This document shows positions 16,713 to 26,130 of a DNA stretch of 64,000 nucleotides, piece by piece (positions within the stretch are counted from its first letter, which is position 1; the number at the start of each line of letters is the position of its first letter). A program made the position numbers and the translations under genes. Below the pieces are notes generated by a model, which ran no database searches, was not told the origin of the DNA, and saw only the letters and a list, made by a program, of their open reading frames with translations. Location: the NCBI RefSeq assembly GCF_004331155.1, contig NZ_SJNZ01000009.1, forward strand, positions 1-64,000. The letters run 5' to 3'. Source of the DNA: Acinetobacter terrestris (lineage in GTDB: Bacteria > Pseudomonadota > Gammaproteobacteria > Pseudomonadales > Moraxellaceae).

Positions 16713-17294
16713 TTATTTTTGAGTCTGCTTGGTTTTGATTACATCACTCAAGTCATATCCAATCGATTCCGCGTAATTCAAATATTCCTGTACGACTTCC
16801 GGTTGGGGCTGCTGTGAGCGTGAGAGAATCCACATATATTTTTTATCGGGCTCACCGACTAATACCGTTTCATAATTCTCATCAATTTTTAATACCCAGT
16901 AATCACCACGTCCAACTGGCAACCAACGGATGATTTTAGGTAAAAAACTTACTTTAAGTTTAGAGTTGGAAGGGGCATTTTGTACAAAAGCTTCACCAAT
17001 CGTCTGTTTGAACTTTCCATCTTTTGTATAGCAACTATTGTCGACTTTAATATTACCATTCTTGTTCAAAGAGTAGTTTGCGGTCACATTGCTGTCGCAT
17101 TTTCTTTGAAAATATAAAGGTTTTCTGGCAACTTCATGCCAAGTCCCCAAGTACTTATTTAATTCAATCTTTTCAACAGCCTGTAATGGCTCAGTTTGGG
17201 CATGCGCTAGAGTTAATATACTGCTCGCACCAATCGCCATAGCGAATGTAATTTTCGCCAAGTTAAGACTTGGTCCTTTACTCATGTTAGTCAT
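16713..17294 (-). CDS. lipocalin (Blc-like)
   Basis: A 193-residue protein with an N-terminal signal peptide (about residues 1-32, ending AHA). The lipocalin signature is LNKYLGTWHEVARKPLYFQ near residues 45-63, and the strand YWVLKIDENYETVLVGEPDKKYMWILSR lies near 132-159. There is no lipobox Cys, so it is predicted as a soluble periplasmic form, unlike lipoprotein Blc. Bacterial lipocalins bind lysophospholipids or fatty acids and are induced by envelope or stationary-phase stress, which fits its place at the edge of the stress region. Either ATG (residue 1 or 4) could be the start. Confidence 0.88.
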   Translation of the reverse strand: MTNMSKGPSLNLAKITFAMAIGASSILTLAHAQTEPLQAVEKIELNKYLGTWHEVARKPLYFQRKCDSNVTANYSLNKNGNIKVDNSCYTKDGKFKQTIGEAFVQNAPSNSKLKVSFLPKIIRWLPVGRGDYWVLKIDENYETVLVGEPDKKYMWILSRSQQPQPEVVQEYLNYAESIGYDLSDVIKTKQTQK

Positions 17295-17768
17295 AAATAT
17301 TTATTCCAATAAAATAGAGTAGTAACTTCATATACTTACCTTAATTGTTTTTTTAACATCTGGTGTAATATTATGTAATAAAGAGAATGAAATTTATTTA
17401 ATCAAAGACTTGATAGCATTTTATAAAGTTTATTTTAGTTAGCTTAAATAATTATTAAGTTAATTTTACGAAAATTTCGTTCTGTTTAATAATGACTCTT
17501 GTAAAAAATTCTTCTTTTCAAAGAATTAAATTTTATTAACTGATTAAAATTTTATCTATGTTTTGATTAAGTAAAAAATGTAATTAATATTTTTTAAAAT
17601 ATTTAAATAAATTGATTTTAATGAATCATTTATTCTGATTTAAAAATATCGGACTTTACAATGACAAGAAATGTCACATGAGCCTCATAGCTTTCTCTCA
17701 AGGGATATGCAAATTTAGAGTAGTTACAAACCACTGTGATTTATTTTAAAAATAGGATGAATATAAAA
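17295..17768. other. AT-rich intergenic region
   Basis: This region separates the divergent lipocalin and Gln-rich genes. It is very AT-rich and I see no gene or clear operator. The last part must hold the promoter of the Gln-rich gene. The sequence AGGATG just before 17760 may serve as its ribosome binding site. Confidence 0.5.
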
Positions 17769-18044
17769 ATGGCTAATCAACAGCAAAATCAGCAAGATCA
17801 ACAACGTCAGCAGCAGCAACAAAATGATCAGCAGCGTCAACCGAACCAGCAAGATCAACAACGCCAACAGCAGCAAAATGATCAACAGGGTCAACAAAAC
17901 CCGCAAGATCAGCAAAGCCAACAACAGCAACAGAATGACCAACAGCGTCAGCAAAATCAACAAAACCCGCAAGATCAACAACGCCAACAGCAACAACAAA
18001 ATGATCAACAGCGTCATCAAAATCAGCAGAATCAGCAAAAGTAA
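17769..18044 (+). CDS. glutamine-rich disordered protein A
   Basis: A 91-residue protein of which about 56 residues are Gln, plus Asn, Asp and Arg, with almost no hydrophobic residues. It is built of degenerate repeats such as QQQQQNDQQRQQNQQNPQDQ, so it should be fully disordered and heat-soluble. The start is taken at the ATG at 17769 because the protein then begins MANQQQ; upstream ATGs at 17736 and 17757 are possible. It is a close relative in composition and repeat units of the protein at 20912-21352. A strong terminator follows. Its role is unknown; hydrophilin-like protection during drying or aggregation control is an inference. The opposite strand gives only poly-Leu frames, which are shadows. 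Confidence 0.75.
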   Translation: MANQQQNQQDQQRQQQQQNDQQRQPNQQDQQRQQQQNDQQGQQNPQDQQSQQQQQNDQQRQQNQQNPQDQQRQQQQQNDQQRHQNQQNQQK

Positions 18045-18060
18045 CGATGATAGATAAAAG

Positions 18061-18083
18061 AGCGCGGATCTTAGATCCGCGCT
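18061..18083 (+). terminator. strong intrinsic terminator
   Basis: AGCGCGGATC, loop TTA, GATCCGCGCT, followed by TCGTTTATTTTTATT. A 10-bp GC-rich stem 17 bases after the Gln-rich gene confirms that this unusual open frame is a discrete transcription unit. Confidence 0.88.
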
Positions 18084-18453
18084 TCGTTTATTTTTATTAT
18101 TTGCCAATTCATAAAATCTTGAATATTAAGAAGTGAGACTTCTAAAGAAAATTTTATTTATAGGGTCATGAAGAGTTTATAGCTTGATTTCTAAATGCTT
18201 TTCGATGGTGAGGAGGGTTGTTTCTGTTGGGTAGATTATTGATGAGTTATTTTATTTGCCTTCTATTTCGTTAATTCTGATTCTATAATTCCGACCTTGA
18301 TCACACGAATCAAGCAACTATTTTTGTGGTCTCTACATGATACTATTCCACACTAAATCTGCTTTAATTACTTTTTTAATTACTTTAAATTTTAATTATG
18401 ATTTATTTAAATAAATTCTGTTTATATAAATTAGATAATCAGTGAAGTCGTCA
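18084..18453. other. intergenic region without visible gene
   Basis: AT-rich sequence between the terminator of the Gln-rich gene and the small minus-strand gene at 18454. I see no RBS-led open frame and no clear structure. Confidence 0.4.
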
Positions 18454-18687
18454 TTATTTTAGTAAAGTTATTTCAGCGTTCCGAAAAAACTCTCCATAAT
18501 GCTCTGCAATAAAAAGTTCGGCTTCTTTTTGACTGGTAAAAATTTTTGAGTCTTCTTCATCAGTCGTCCAGTGCCATTGACTAAACATCGTAAAATGCAA
18601 CTCTGATATCTCGCAAGTATATGAGTCGTTAAATTGATCGCGATAAGTTAAAAAATTACCATCTTTTTTTATGCAATAGAGCGCCAT
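18454..18687 (-). CDS. small hypothetical protein
   Basis: 77 residues beginning MALYCIKKDGNFLTYRDQFN, mixed alpha/beta composition, no signal peptide or membrane helix. AGGCGAGG lies about 11 bases upstream of the ATG, which supports translation. I do not recognise the family. It resembles small proteins that align as single globular domains with aromatic residues (WHWTTDEED in the middle). Its position among stress genes is the only hint of function. Confidence 0.55.
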   Translation of the reverse strand: MALYCIKKDGNFLTYRDQFNDSYTCEISELHFTMFSQWHWTTDEEDSKIFTSQKEAELFIAEHYGEFFRNAEITLLK

Positions 18688-18927
18688 TTGCTTTTCTACC
18701 TCGCCTAAAGTAAAAATCAGATTGTAGATGAGCAGGGGAACTGAAATAGTGTTAAATTGTGATCTGCAAGTTAAAGTTGTTTAATACAGCCTTAAAATGA
18801 TGTTTTTAAAATATTTATTCTATTTTGATTCCCGATAAACGGTAAATAAACTCCAAATAAAGATAAAGTCAGCACAACAAAGCCCTTATTAAAGGGCTTT
18901 AAGATATGAAAAAACATATTTATCCTT

Positions 18928-19098
18928 CTAATCTCGCTGTCCTTTTTTCTTACCACCGCCATCTTGTTTATTAACGGTAGCCCAAGCGATACGTTCTGCC
19001 TCTTCTTCAGAAACACCACGTTCTCTTTCACTTTCAAAGATATGTTCTGCCTTGCGCTTTTGCTTATCGGTATAAGCCGATTTGTTATCAGTAGGCAT
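18928..19098 (-). CDS. small KGG-type protein annotated in relatives as plasmid stabilization protein
   Basis: 56 residues on the minus strand, starting MPTDNKSAYTDKQKRKAEHI and ending with the basic tail GGGKKKGQRD. GGAGG lies 8 bases upstream of the ATG. The pattern S-x-Y-T-x-KQKRKAEHI...E-x-ERGVS-x-EEAERIAWATVNK is a widespread small family that databases often call plasmid stabilization protein, although I know of no good evidence for that role. It is very hydrophilic and helical. Its location beside hydrophilin-like genes suggests a stress role. Confidence 0.75.
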   Translation of the reverse strand: MPTDNKSAYTDKQKRKAEHIFESERERGVSEEEAERIAWATVNKQDGGGKKKGQRD

Positions 19099-19291
19099 GT
19101 TCAATCCTCCTGTTAATTTGCATCAATATTTATAGTTAAAATATGACTTAAGCCATAAAAATAATATGCAAAGTTTTTGTAAATTTTAATTAAGACTTGT
19201 TAAGTTATAAATAAAATATATTTATCAAATTGTTATAAATTTAATTAATTGAATTATTTATCATAAAACCTATAATGTTAAAAACAATAAG

Positions 19292-19328
19292 AAATCCATA
19301 ATGACTCAATATAAATCATTATGGATTT
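19292..19328. terminator. bidirectional hairpin terminator after the SDR gene
   Basis: AAATCCATAATGA, loop of 11, TCATTATGGATTT, with T-runs on both sides. It lies 20 bases beyond the stop codon of the minus-strand SDR gene. Confidence 0.7.
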
Positions 19329-19347
19329 GTTTTTATTTAATTATGGT

Positions 19348-20214
19348 TTAGCCATTTATTATAGTTCCGCCATTAACATGAATGACTTGTCCAGAGATAT
19401 AACTTGCTTCGTCAGAGGCTAAAAATAAATAGGCAGGGGCGACCTCACTGGGTTGTCCCATGCGTCCCATTGGCGTGTCTTTACCGAAGTCTTTCAACTG
19501 TTCCTTATCAAAACTGCTGGGGATCAAAGGGGTCCAAATAGGGCCTGGAGCCACAGCATTTACGCGAATCCCTGTTTTATTTTTTAAGAGATTTGTAGAT
19601 AAGCTGCGTGTGAATGAAGTAATCGCACCTTTAGTGCTCGCGTAATCTATAAGTAAATCATGCCCATGATAACTGGTGATACTTGTCGTATTAATAATCG
19701 TATCACCCTGTTTCATATAGGGGATTAACATTTCAGTTAAATAAAACATTGAAAAAATATTGGTTTCAAAAGTTTTAAAAAGCTGTTGTGTAGTGATATC
19801 TGTAATGTATTTCTGTGGATATTGCACGCCTGCATTATTAACTAAAATATTGATGGCTTTAAATTCTTGCAGAGCCAGTTCTACCATTTTTCTTATTTCA
19901 TCTTGATGCTGTAAATCACATTTTATAAGTAAACAACGTCGTCCCTCATTCTCAACCATTTGCTTAGTCTCAAGCGCATCTTGATCCTCTTCTAAATAGC
20001 AGATGCAAATATCTGCACCTTCTCGGGCAAATAGTACGGAAATTGATCTGCCAATTCCGCTATCTCCGCCAGTGATTAACGCGACCTTATCTTTTAATTT
20101 ATTGCTTCCTGGATAATTGTCTTTGATTATTTCTGGTTGGGGATCCATTTTGGATTGAATACCGGGTTGATGGCTTTGTACTTCTGTAGATGGCGTCTTA
20201 GGATATTCATTCAT
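19348..20214 (-). CDS. general-stress type SDR oxidoreductase
   Basis: A 288-residue classical short-chain dehydrogenase with a 40-residue N-terminal extension (MNEYPKTPSTEVQSHQPG and so on) typical of the YghA/YdaD/YhdF general-stress group. Cofactor motif TGGDSGIG lies near residues 49-56, NNAG near 126, the catalytic Ser in INTTSITSYHG near 177, and YASTK (Tyr191, Lys195). Substrate unknown. Orthologues in other bacteria are induced with catalase and trehalose genes under general stress, which matches its neighbours here. Confidence 0.92.
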   Translation of the reverse strand: MNEYPKTPSTEVQSHQPGIQSKMDPQPEIIKDNYPGSNKLKDKVALITGGDSGIGRSISVLFAREGADICICYLEEDQDALETKQMVENEGRRCLLIKCDLQHQDEIRKMVELALQEFKAINILVNNAGVQYPQKYITDITTQQLFKTFETNIFSMFYLTEMLIPYMKQGDTIINTTSITSYHGHDLLIDYASTKGAITSFTRSLSTNLLKNKTGIRVNAVAPGPIWTPLIPSSFDKEQLKDFGKDTPMGRMGQPSEVAPAYLFLASDEASYISGQVIHVNGGTIING

Positions 20215-20474
20215 ATTCTTTTTCCCATTTTTTAAATGTGTTGATCATATGTTATTTGATTTTCATATTTTTTTATTAGAGAAAAACATTAAATAACATA
20301 ATGCATTAATTAAGTTAATAACTTATTTATTATTAAAAATAATGAATAAAGAATTAACCTTATACTTAAATCTATATTTAATGAATCCTATAAAATTTTT
20401 TATGCAATAAATTTTCTAAATTTAATATGAATAAATGCTCAAAAGGCTTAGTTTTATTATGCTTTAGGCAAAAA

Positions 20475-20499
20475 AATATGGGCTATAAAAGCCCATATT
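20475..20499 (-). terminator. intrinsic terminator of the hydrophilin-like gene
   Basis: On the minus strand AATATGGGC, loop TTTTATA, GCCCATATT, followed by a long T run. It lies about 10 bases after the stop codon of 20509-20817. Confidence 0.85.
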
Positions 20500-20508
20500 C
20501 TAGAATTT

Positions 20509-20817
20509 TTACATTCTATCCCACGCATCTTTTACAGCGTGCTTAGCTTGATCCCATTTTAAACGAGACTCTGCTTTAAAATTATCCCATTTGGTTTGAA
20601 GGTCAGATTCTGAATCTTCAAATCGGGCATTTTCCCCATATTCAGAACGTGAGTTTCGACCAAATTCATAAGCAGAAGACAGATCTCGATCATAATCAAT
20701 GTCTGGAATGTCACGCTGTAAATCACTGTAGTAAGGGCGATTAGTATAGCTGTCTCGCCAATACTGATCAGTTTCGCTATTTGGAGTACGATTTTGATTT
20801 TCTACATTCGTGGTCAT
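20509..20817 (-). CDS. hydrophilin-like stress protein
   Basis: A 102-residue, strongly hydrophilic protein rich in Asp, Arg, Tyr, Ser and Asn. The first 60 residues look disordered (SYTNRPYYSDLQRDIPDIDY, then FGRNSRSEYGENARFEDSES). The C-terminus is a short amphipathic helix ESRLKWDQAKHAVKDAWDRM, a W-x-x-(A/V)KHA-x-x-DAW motif that I recall from a widespread bacterial stress protein family of unknown function. AGGAGT lies just upstream of the ATG. Adjacent to a Gln-rich disordered protein gene in the same direction, it may belong to the desiccation protein set of Acinetobacter. Confidence 0.75.
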   Translation of the reverse strand: MTTNVENQNRTPNSETDQYWRDSYTNRPYYSDLQRDIPDIDYDRDLSSAYEFGRNSRSEYGENARFEDSESDLQTKWDNFKAESRLKWDQAKHAVKDAWDRM

Positions 20818-20911
20818 TATTAACTCCTGATTTTTGAACCCGCAAGAGAAAGTATTGTTTAATCATCTCTACCGGTGAAAGTATGAAATCTAATTATCAC
20901 TACAGTATTTA

Positions 20912-21352
20912 TTACTGCGGATTATTTTGCTCATTTGGATTTCGTTTAAAATTTTGCTGCTGTCCAGCTTGTTGACCTTGATTGTCATTTTGCTTCTGCT
21001 GTTGGCGTTGCTGATCTTGTGGGTTTTGCTGATGTTGTTGACCCTGTTGATCATTTTGCTGCTGTCCAGCTTGTTGGCCTTGATTGCCACTTTGCTGTTG
21101 CTGACGTTGCGGATTTTGTTGCTGTCCACCTTGTTGACCGTGATTGTCATTTTGTTGTTGCTGTTGGCGTTGCTGATCTTGCGGGTTTTGCTGATTTTGT
21201 TGACCCTGTTGATCATTTTGTTGCTGCCCAGCTTGTTGACCCTGTTGATCATTTTGTTGCTGCCCAGCTTGTTGACCTTGATTGCCACCTTGCTGTTGGG
21301 GTTGATTTGGATTAGCATTATTTTGATCTTGCTGATTATTTACAGTAGTCAT
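20912..21352 (-). CDS. glutamine-rich disordered protein B
   Basis: A 146-residue protein of which about 71 are Gln, with Asn, Gly, Asp and Ala making most of the rest. Repeats such as QAGQQQNDQQGQ and QNQQNPQDQQRQQQQQND alternate. The second unit is shared almost exactly with the protein at 17769-18044, so the two are paralogues or have exchanged repeats. It contains more Gly than the first and would meet the usual hydrophilin criteria of high hydrophilicity and more than 6 percent Gly. GAGGT lies upstream of the ATG. It probably forms a disordered protectant; polyQ/N self-association is another possibility. Confidence 0.75.
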   Translation of the reverse strand: MTTVNNQQDQNNANPNQPQQQGGNQGQQAGQQQNDQQGQQAGQQQNDQQGQQNQQNPQDQQRQQQQQNDNHGQQGGQQQNPQRQQQQSGNQGQQAGQQQNDQQGQQHQQNPQDQQRQQQKQNDNQGQQAGQQQNFKRNPNEQNNPQ

Positions 21353-21566
21353 TTTTACACCTCATAATATATATTTTAGTGAAATCTTAAAATCTGTTTA
21401 AACCAGATATAATTATTATTAGCATGAATTTTTAATTAAAAAACAAAACAGATGTTACATATTATGTAATATTTAATTTATGTTATTTCAATACAATTTA
21501 TATAAACAAGCTTATCAATCATTCAGTAAAATAAGATTAAATAATTTAAATCTAGATTACAAGATA

Positions 21567-22037
21567 TTAACTATTTTTAATAATTTTAATTAAACTTTTA
21601 CAAATAAAATTAATTAGTTTTTTTAGTTTATCTTCCTTTTTTCCTTTGCAAAAACAACGATAACTATATATTTTGTTTTTATATAAAATAGAATAGAAGA
21701 AAGTACCTACAGGTTTTTCTTTGGTTTCTGAACCACCTGGTTTAAGCAGCCCTGTACATCCAACATATATATCTGATTTAAATATTCTTTTTGATTTTTT
21801 AACCAATTCCTCAGTAATTTCAGAAGATTCTGGCGTGTATTTCTTAATCATTTTTGGTGAGATTTTTAAAACATTTTCCTTGATTTTTAAGTCGTAACAA
21901 ACCAGACCACCATTTAAAATATCGCCCGAAAAAGGAGTAAGGGAGAAGCGGTAAGCCAAATAACCTGCAGAGGCACTTTCAATAAAAGTAATATTAAGTT
22001 TGTTTTTGGCTATTAATTCAGAGCATTTAGTAGTCAT
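21567..22037 (-). CDS. CinA C-terminal domain (nicotinamide-nucleotide amidase family) protein
   Basis: 156 residues from the ATG at 22037; the frame is open to 22097 but the added 20 residues are hydrophobic and unlike the family. The CinA C-terminal (PF02464) pattern is visible: ITFIESASAGYLAYRFSLTP near residues 15-34, NGGLVCYDLKIKENVLKIS near 41-59, and VGCTGLLKPGG near 96-106. The N-terminal competence/ADP-ribose domain is absent, as in the stand-alone amidases. The sequence is Lys- and Ile-rich and the gene is more AT-rich than its neighbours, so acquisition or relaxed selection is possible. NMN deamidation would be an inference. Confidence 0.75.
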   Translation of the reverse strand: MTTKCSELIAKNKLNITFIESASAGYLAYRFSLTPFSGDILNGGLVCYDLKIKENVLKISPKMIKKYTPESSEITEELVKKSKRIFKSDIYVGCTGLLKPGGSETKEKPVGTFFYSILYKNKIYSYRCFCKGKKEDKLKKLINFICKSLIKIIKNS

Positions 22038-22277
22038 ATTTATAACTTTATTCAGACTGAATAAAATTATTTTAAGCAGAGATTTAGATATTAACAATAT
22101 AGTTTTTAAATGTATTTTTTATCACACTTTTTGATTTTTGTAACTTAAGTGTTTGAATTATATAAACCAATGAAAACCAATTAAACACAAAATAAACGAA
22201 TAATAACAATTAGAGTTTTTCACCATGTCATATTGATCAATGAGGTTTATAGCATACTTACCGCGTGGAGAATAAAA

Positions 22278-23696
22278 ATGCCAGTAGCAGTAAAAGAACA
22301 ATTGCTAGATTTACTTGATAAAAACCATCAAAGTTACTGCGATTTAGTTACTTTTTTTCTAGATTCAAATATTTCTACACCCGATAAGGAACGAAAAGCA
22401 TCCGCTTTTTTAAAAAAAGAAATTCATGCCCTCAATTCAAGTTATTCCGATTTCCCTTCAAATTTAAGTGAAATTCATGAATGGATTGTGAACAGTAATC
22501 ATAATCAATGTCATGAATATCAGTTATATAAAGAACGAAGAAATAGCGGAGCAGAGCGTGAATATTTTAAAAATGTGGGTCAAGCATTTGAATTTTTAAT
22601 TAAAGTTGCTCCGGTAAAGCGGGTAGACGGTTCATGGTTATATAGCATCGTTCATTACTGGAATGACCCAGTGTTTAGAGACCTAATCCAGATTTATGTT
22701 GAAGAACTCGGATTAGGCTTGCCCAAAGCCAATCATGTCACCGTATATGATGATTTGCTTTTCAGCTTAGGTTTAGAGCATTTCGTATTAGAGCTAGAAG
22801 ATGAATATTATCATCAACCTGCGATCCAATTAGCGCTTGCTTACGCTCCGCCAGAATTCATTCCAGAAATTATTGGTTTTAATTTGGGATATGAGCAACT
22901 GCCGTTACATCTTCTGATTACCAATTACGAACTTAAAGAATTAGGGATCAATTCCCAATATTTTAATCTGCATATCACCATAGACAATATGGACAATGGT
23001 CATGCACATTTATCTATTAAAGCGCTTGAGAAGATTTACAGTAAGTTCAAGGATAAAGATGCCTTTATGGATAAAGTAAAGGCAGGCTTTGCTTTAAATA
23101 ATAAAGGATTATCATCACGGCAGATTATTAAAAACCTCAATTTAGAAGCCATGGTGCTTAAGATTTTTAAACGTAAAGCTTTAGTAGGGAATGTGATCCA
23201 CAGCGATAAATGCAAATTGAATAATCGGTCTATTAATGAATGGCTTTCAGAGCCGAATTTAGTCGAAGAATTTGTAGATCTTCTGATTGAGAAGCAATGG
23301 ATCAAGATGAATAGAGATCCTGAAGAAAGCCGCTTCTGGCAGTTAATTAGTCATGAAGAAGGGAAAATGTACGGCGTCTTTAACTCCACAGAAAAGCAGA
23401 TTATTTATGACTGGATTGCAGGAGAGCATTCTAAAAACTTTGATTTAAAACATCAGCGAATTAATTCTGCGCTTAAAAATAAAAATGATTTTATGTTCAG
23501 TTACTTGTCTGATGGAGAGCTGGAAGATATTCAACAGCAGATTTCAGAAACCGGCAATCTCGCTATCAAGATGAATAAGTTGCTTCCTTACCTAGCCCCT
23601 CATGCACATCATAATGAGGTTGGCCTTTGGTGTACCCAGCGTTTTGTCGACTTTCTCTTTCCATTTCTGAACGATAAAAAATCATCCAGCTATTAA
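22278..23696 (+). CDS. haem-oxygenase-like iron-containing redox enzyme family protein
   Basis: 472 residues from the ATG at 22278, which has GTGGAG 8 bases upstream; an ATG at 22233 is also in frame. The middle part, about residues 135-215, has the pattern of haem-oxygenase-like diiron proteins (PF14518 type): IQIYVEELGLGLPKANHVTVYDDLL then LELEDEYYHQ, whose Glu and His are candidate metal ligands. The C-terminal 200 residues are of unknown fold. It lies 83 bases upstream of katE in the same direction, so it may share its promoter. Enzymes of this fold use oxygen for varied oxidations; the substrate here is unknown. Confidence 0.68.
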   Translation: MPVAVKEQLLDLLDKNHQSYCDLVTFFLDSNISTPDKERKASAFLKKEIHALNSSYSDFPSNLSEIHEWIVNSNHNQCHEYQLYKERRNSGAEREYFKNVGQAFEFLIKVAPVKRVDGSWLYSIVHYWNDPVFRDLIQIYVEELGLGLPKANHVTVYDDLLFSLGLEHFVLELEDEYYHQPAIQLALAYAPPEFIPEIIGFNLGYEQLPLHLLITNYELKELGINSQYFNLHITIDNMDNGHAHLSIKALEKIYSKFKDKDAFMDKVKAGFALNNKGLSSRQIIKNLNLEAMVLKIFKRKALVGNVIHSDKCKLNNRSINEWLSEPNLVEEFVDLLIEKQWIKMNRDPEESRFWQLISHEEGKMYGVFNSTEKQIIYDWIAGEHSKNFDLKHQRINSALKNKNDFMFSYLSDGELEDIQQQISETGNLAIKMNKLLPYLAPHAHHNEVGLWCTQRFVDFLFPFLNDKKSSSY

Positions 23697-23779
23697 ATTT
23701 GATCTAAACATAATTTTTGAATTGAAACAGTTTTCCACCCACAAAGTCATACTTTAACCCACAAATAATAGGTAGGAAT

Positions 23780-25909
23780 ATGGACCCTAAAGTAAAGAAA
23801 AGTGAACTCGCAGGCACGGACAGTTTAGATAAACAAAATACCAATGCAAAACTGCAACAGTTGGATGAATTCCGACGTGATCCGACAGGAGAGGCGCTGA
23901 CCACCAATCACGGGGTCAAAATTTCCGATAATCAAAATAGCTTAAAAGCAGGAGTGCGTGGTTCAACTTTACTCGAAGATTTTATTTTAAGAGAAAAAAT
24001 CACCCATTTTGACCACGAACGTATACCCGAACGTATTGTGCATGCGCGTGGTGTAGGTGCACACGGTTATTTTCAGGCTTATGAAGGCAATGAAAAATAC
24101 ACCAAAGCTGGTTTCTTGACCGACCCATCAGTACAAACACCTCTTTTTGTACGTTTCTCTACTGTACAGGGACCGCGTGGTTCATCAGATACAGTGCGTG
24201 ATATTCGTGGTTTTGCCATCAAGTTTTATACTCAAGAAGGCAACTATGACATGGTGTGCAACAATGCGCCTGTTTTCTTTGTACAAGACGGGATTAAATT
24301 TCCAGATTTCGTGCATGCCCTGAAACCAGAACCGCATACTGAAATTCCAACTGCTCAATCTGCTCATGATACTTTTTGGGATTTCGTATCATTAGTTCCA
24401 GAAACGGCGCATGCAGTCATGTGGGCTATGTCAGATCGCGGAATTCCTCGAAATTTTCGTTCAATGCAAGGTTTTGGGGTACATACCTTCCGCCTTATTA
24501 ATGCCGAAGGTAAAGGTATTTTTGTTAAGTTTCACTGGACGCCTAAACAGGGTCTAACTCAGCTGGTCTGGGATGAAGCTCAGAAAATAGCCGGTAAAGA
24601 TCCTGATTTTCATCGTCGTGACTTATATGATGCGATTGAAGATGGAAATTATCCGGAGTGGGAACTGGGTATTCAGGTCGTCAATGAAGAAGATGAAATG
24701 AGCTTCGATTTCGATTTGCTGGATCCTACAAAAATTATTCCAGAAGAGCTGGTGCCTGTTATTCCAATCGGCAAAATGGTACTGAATCGTAATGTTGATA
24801 ATTTCTTTGCTGAAACTGAACAGATTGCCTTCTGTCCAGGTCATATTGTTCCCGGGATAGACTTTACCAATGATCCGCTATTGCAGGCACGTTTATTCTC
24901 TTATACCGACACTCAGCTGAGTCGTTTAGGCGGGCCAAACTTCCATCAATTGCCGATCAACCGAGCAGTATGTCCATTCCATAACAACCAGCGCGATGGC
25001 ATGCATCAAACATTTGTGCATCGCGGACAGGCGCCATATGAACCGGATTCTATTGATAGCAACTGGCCAGTAGAAACTCCGCCTGCTGCACAGGACGGTG
25101 GTTTTGAAAGCTATCAGGAACGTATTGACGGCAATAAAATTCGTGCACGTAGCGAGTCGTTTAACGATCACTTCTCGCAAACGCGACTTTACTACCAAAG
25201 CTTGGCACCACATGAACAAAAACACGTGGTAGATGCCTATGTATTTGAGTTAAGTAAAGTTAAACGAATACATATCCGTGAACGTGAAGTGAAAGAGATA
25301 CTGGCGAATATTGATTTAGATTTAGCTCAACAGGTCGGTTTAAAATTGGGCATTGAAGTGCCTAAAAACTCGGATAAAGATCTTAAAAAATCTTCTGTTG
25401 AAAAATCTGCCAAGATCAGTTTCGAAGCTTTTATCCCTAAAGATATTAAAGCCAGAAAAATTGCTGTACTGGTCCATGATAATGTTAATCAGGCAAATGT
25501 GGATGCCATTCAACAATGGGCAAAAGCTGAAAGTGCGGTGGCGCATATTCTTACCCCAACCCCAGGTCCTGTTTTAAATGACAAGAAAATGCCATTGGCT
25601 TCAGACGGTATGCAAAAAGGCGAGCCTTCTGTTATGTATGATGCAGTAGTAATTGTAGATGGTGACAACTACGATGTGGTTAAAATGGATGGGGTAGCGA
25701 CTCACTATATTTTAGAAGCCTATAAGCATCTCAAACCAATCGTTTTCTTGGGTGACAAGAAAAATCTGCTGAATGATCTACAGTTAGTGGTAGATAAAGG
25801 TACTTTACATGATGAAGGCTTTAATGCAGTCAGTGACCAGTTTAAAGAGCTGATCCGTAATCATCGTATTTGGGCTAGGGAAGCAATTGCAGAAGGTATT
25901 CCTGCTTAA
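23780..25909 (+). CDS. katE: large-subunit catalase KatE (HPII type)
   Basis: A 709-residue clade 2 catalase. The catalytic His lies in [14 protein letters not shown], the distal Asn in [11 protein letters not shown], and the haem-ligand Tyr in [18 protein letters not shown]. After the core, residues about 555-705 form the C-terminal flavodoxin/DJ-1-like domain seen in HPII enzymes ([11 protein letters not shown]). TAGG lies just before the ATG. It decomposes hydrogen peroxide in the cytoplasm and is normally a stationary-phase protein important for Acinetobacter peroxide and drying resistance. A terminator follows at 25968. Confidence 0.96.
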   Translation: MDPKVKKSELAGTDSLDKQNTNAKLQQLDEFRRDPTGEALTTNHGVKISDNQNSLKAGVRGSTLLEDFILREKITHFDHERIPERIVHARGVGAHGYFQAYEGNEKYTKAGFLTDPSVQTPLFVRFSTVQGPRGSSDTVRDIRGFAIKFYTQEGNYDMVCNNAPVFFVQDGIKFPDFVHALKPEPHTEIPTAQSAHDTFWDFVSLVPETAHAVMWAMSDRGIPRNFRSMQGFGVHTFRLINAEGKGIFVKFHWTPKQGLTQLVWDEAQKIAGKDPDFHRRDLYDAIEDGNYPEWELGIQVVNEEDEMSFDFDLLDPTKIIPEELVPVIPIGKMVLNRNVDNFFAETEQIAFCPGHIVPGIDFTNDPLLQARLFSYTDTQLSRLGGPNFHQLPINRAVCPFHNNQRDGMHQTFVHRGQAPYEPDSIDSNWPVETPPAAQDGGFESYQERIDGNKIRARSESFNDHFSQTRLYYQSLAPHEQKHVVDAYVFELSKVKRIHIREREVKEILANIDLDLAQQVGLKLGIEVPKNSDKDLKKSSVEKSAKISFEAFIPKDIKARKIAVLVHDNVNQANVDAIQQWAKAESAVAHILTPTPGPVLNDKKMPLASDGMQKGEPSVMYDAVVIVDGDNYDVVKMDGVATHYILEAYKHLKPIVFLGDKKNLLNDLQLVVDKGTLHDEGFNAVSDQFKELIRNHRIWAREAIAEGIPA

Positions 25910-25967
25910 GTTTTCATGAAGCATATATCTATGCTCATTCTCCTGTAGAGTGAGCTATTATTTAAAT

Positions 25968-25991
25968 GAAGGGAACATTAATGTTCCCTTC
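25968..25991 (+). terminator. hairpin terminator after katE
   Basis: GAAGGGAACAT, TA, ATGTTCCCTTC, an 11-bp perfect stem with a modest T-rich tail, 59 bases after the katE stop. Confidence 0.7.
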
Positions 25992-26130
25992 ATTATTTGC
26001 GATGTATCTTATTTTTATAATGAAAGCATAGGAATCATATCTTCATATTTTTTAAAATTCTATTTATATAGATTAAATAAAAATTTAATCAATGAGCTTA
26101 ATACTGTTCGCTTTTTATGTAAGATTGAAT

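Noticed and set aside
17724..18107. Minus-strand ORF of 127 codons, almost pure Leu/Ile, suggesting a membrane protein
   Set aside because: It is the antisense of the CAA/CAG-rich Gln-rich gene; the opposite of Gln codons gives Leu in this frame. The same applies to the plus-strand Leu-rich frame at 20927-21367.
18792..19037. 81-codon minus-strand ORF
   Set aside because: It overlaps the well-supported KGG-type gene (18928-19098) in another frame and has no ribosome site.
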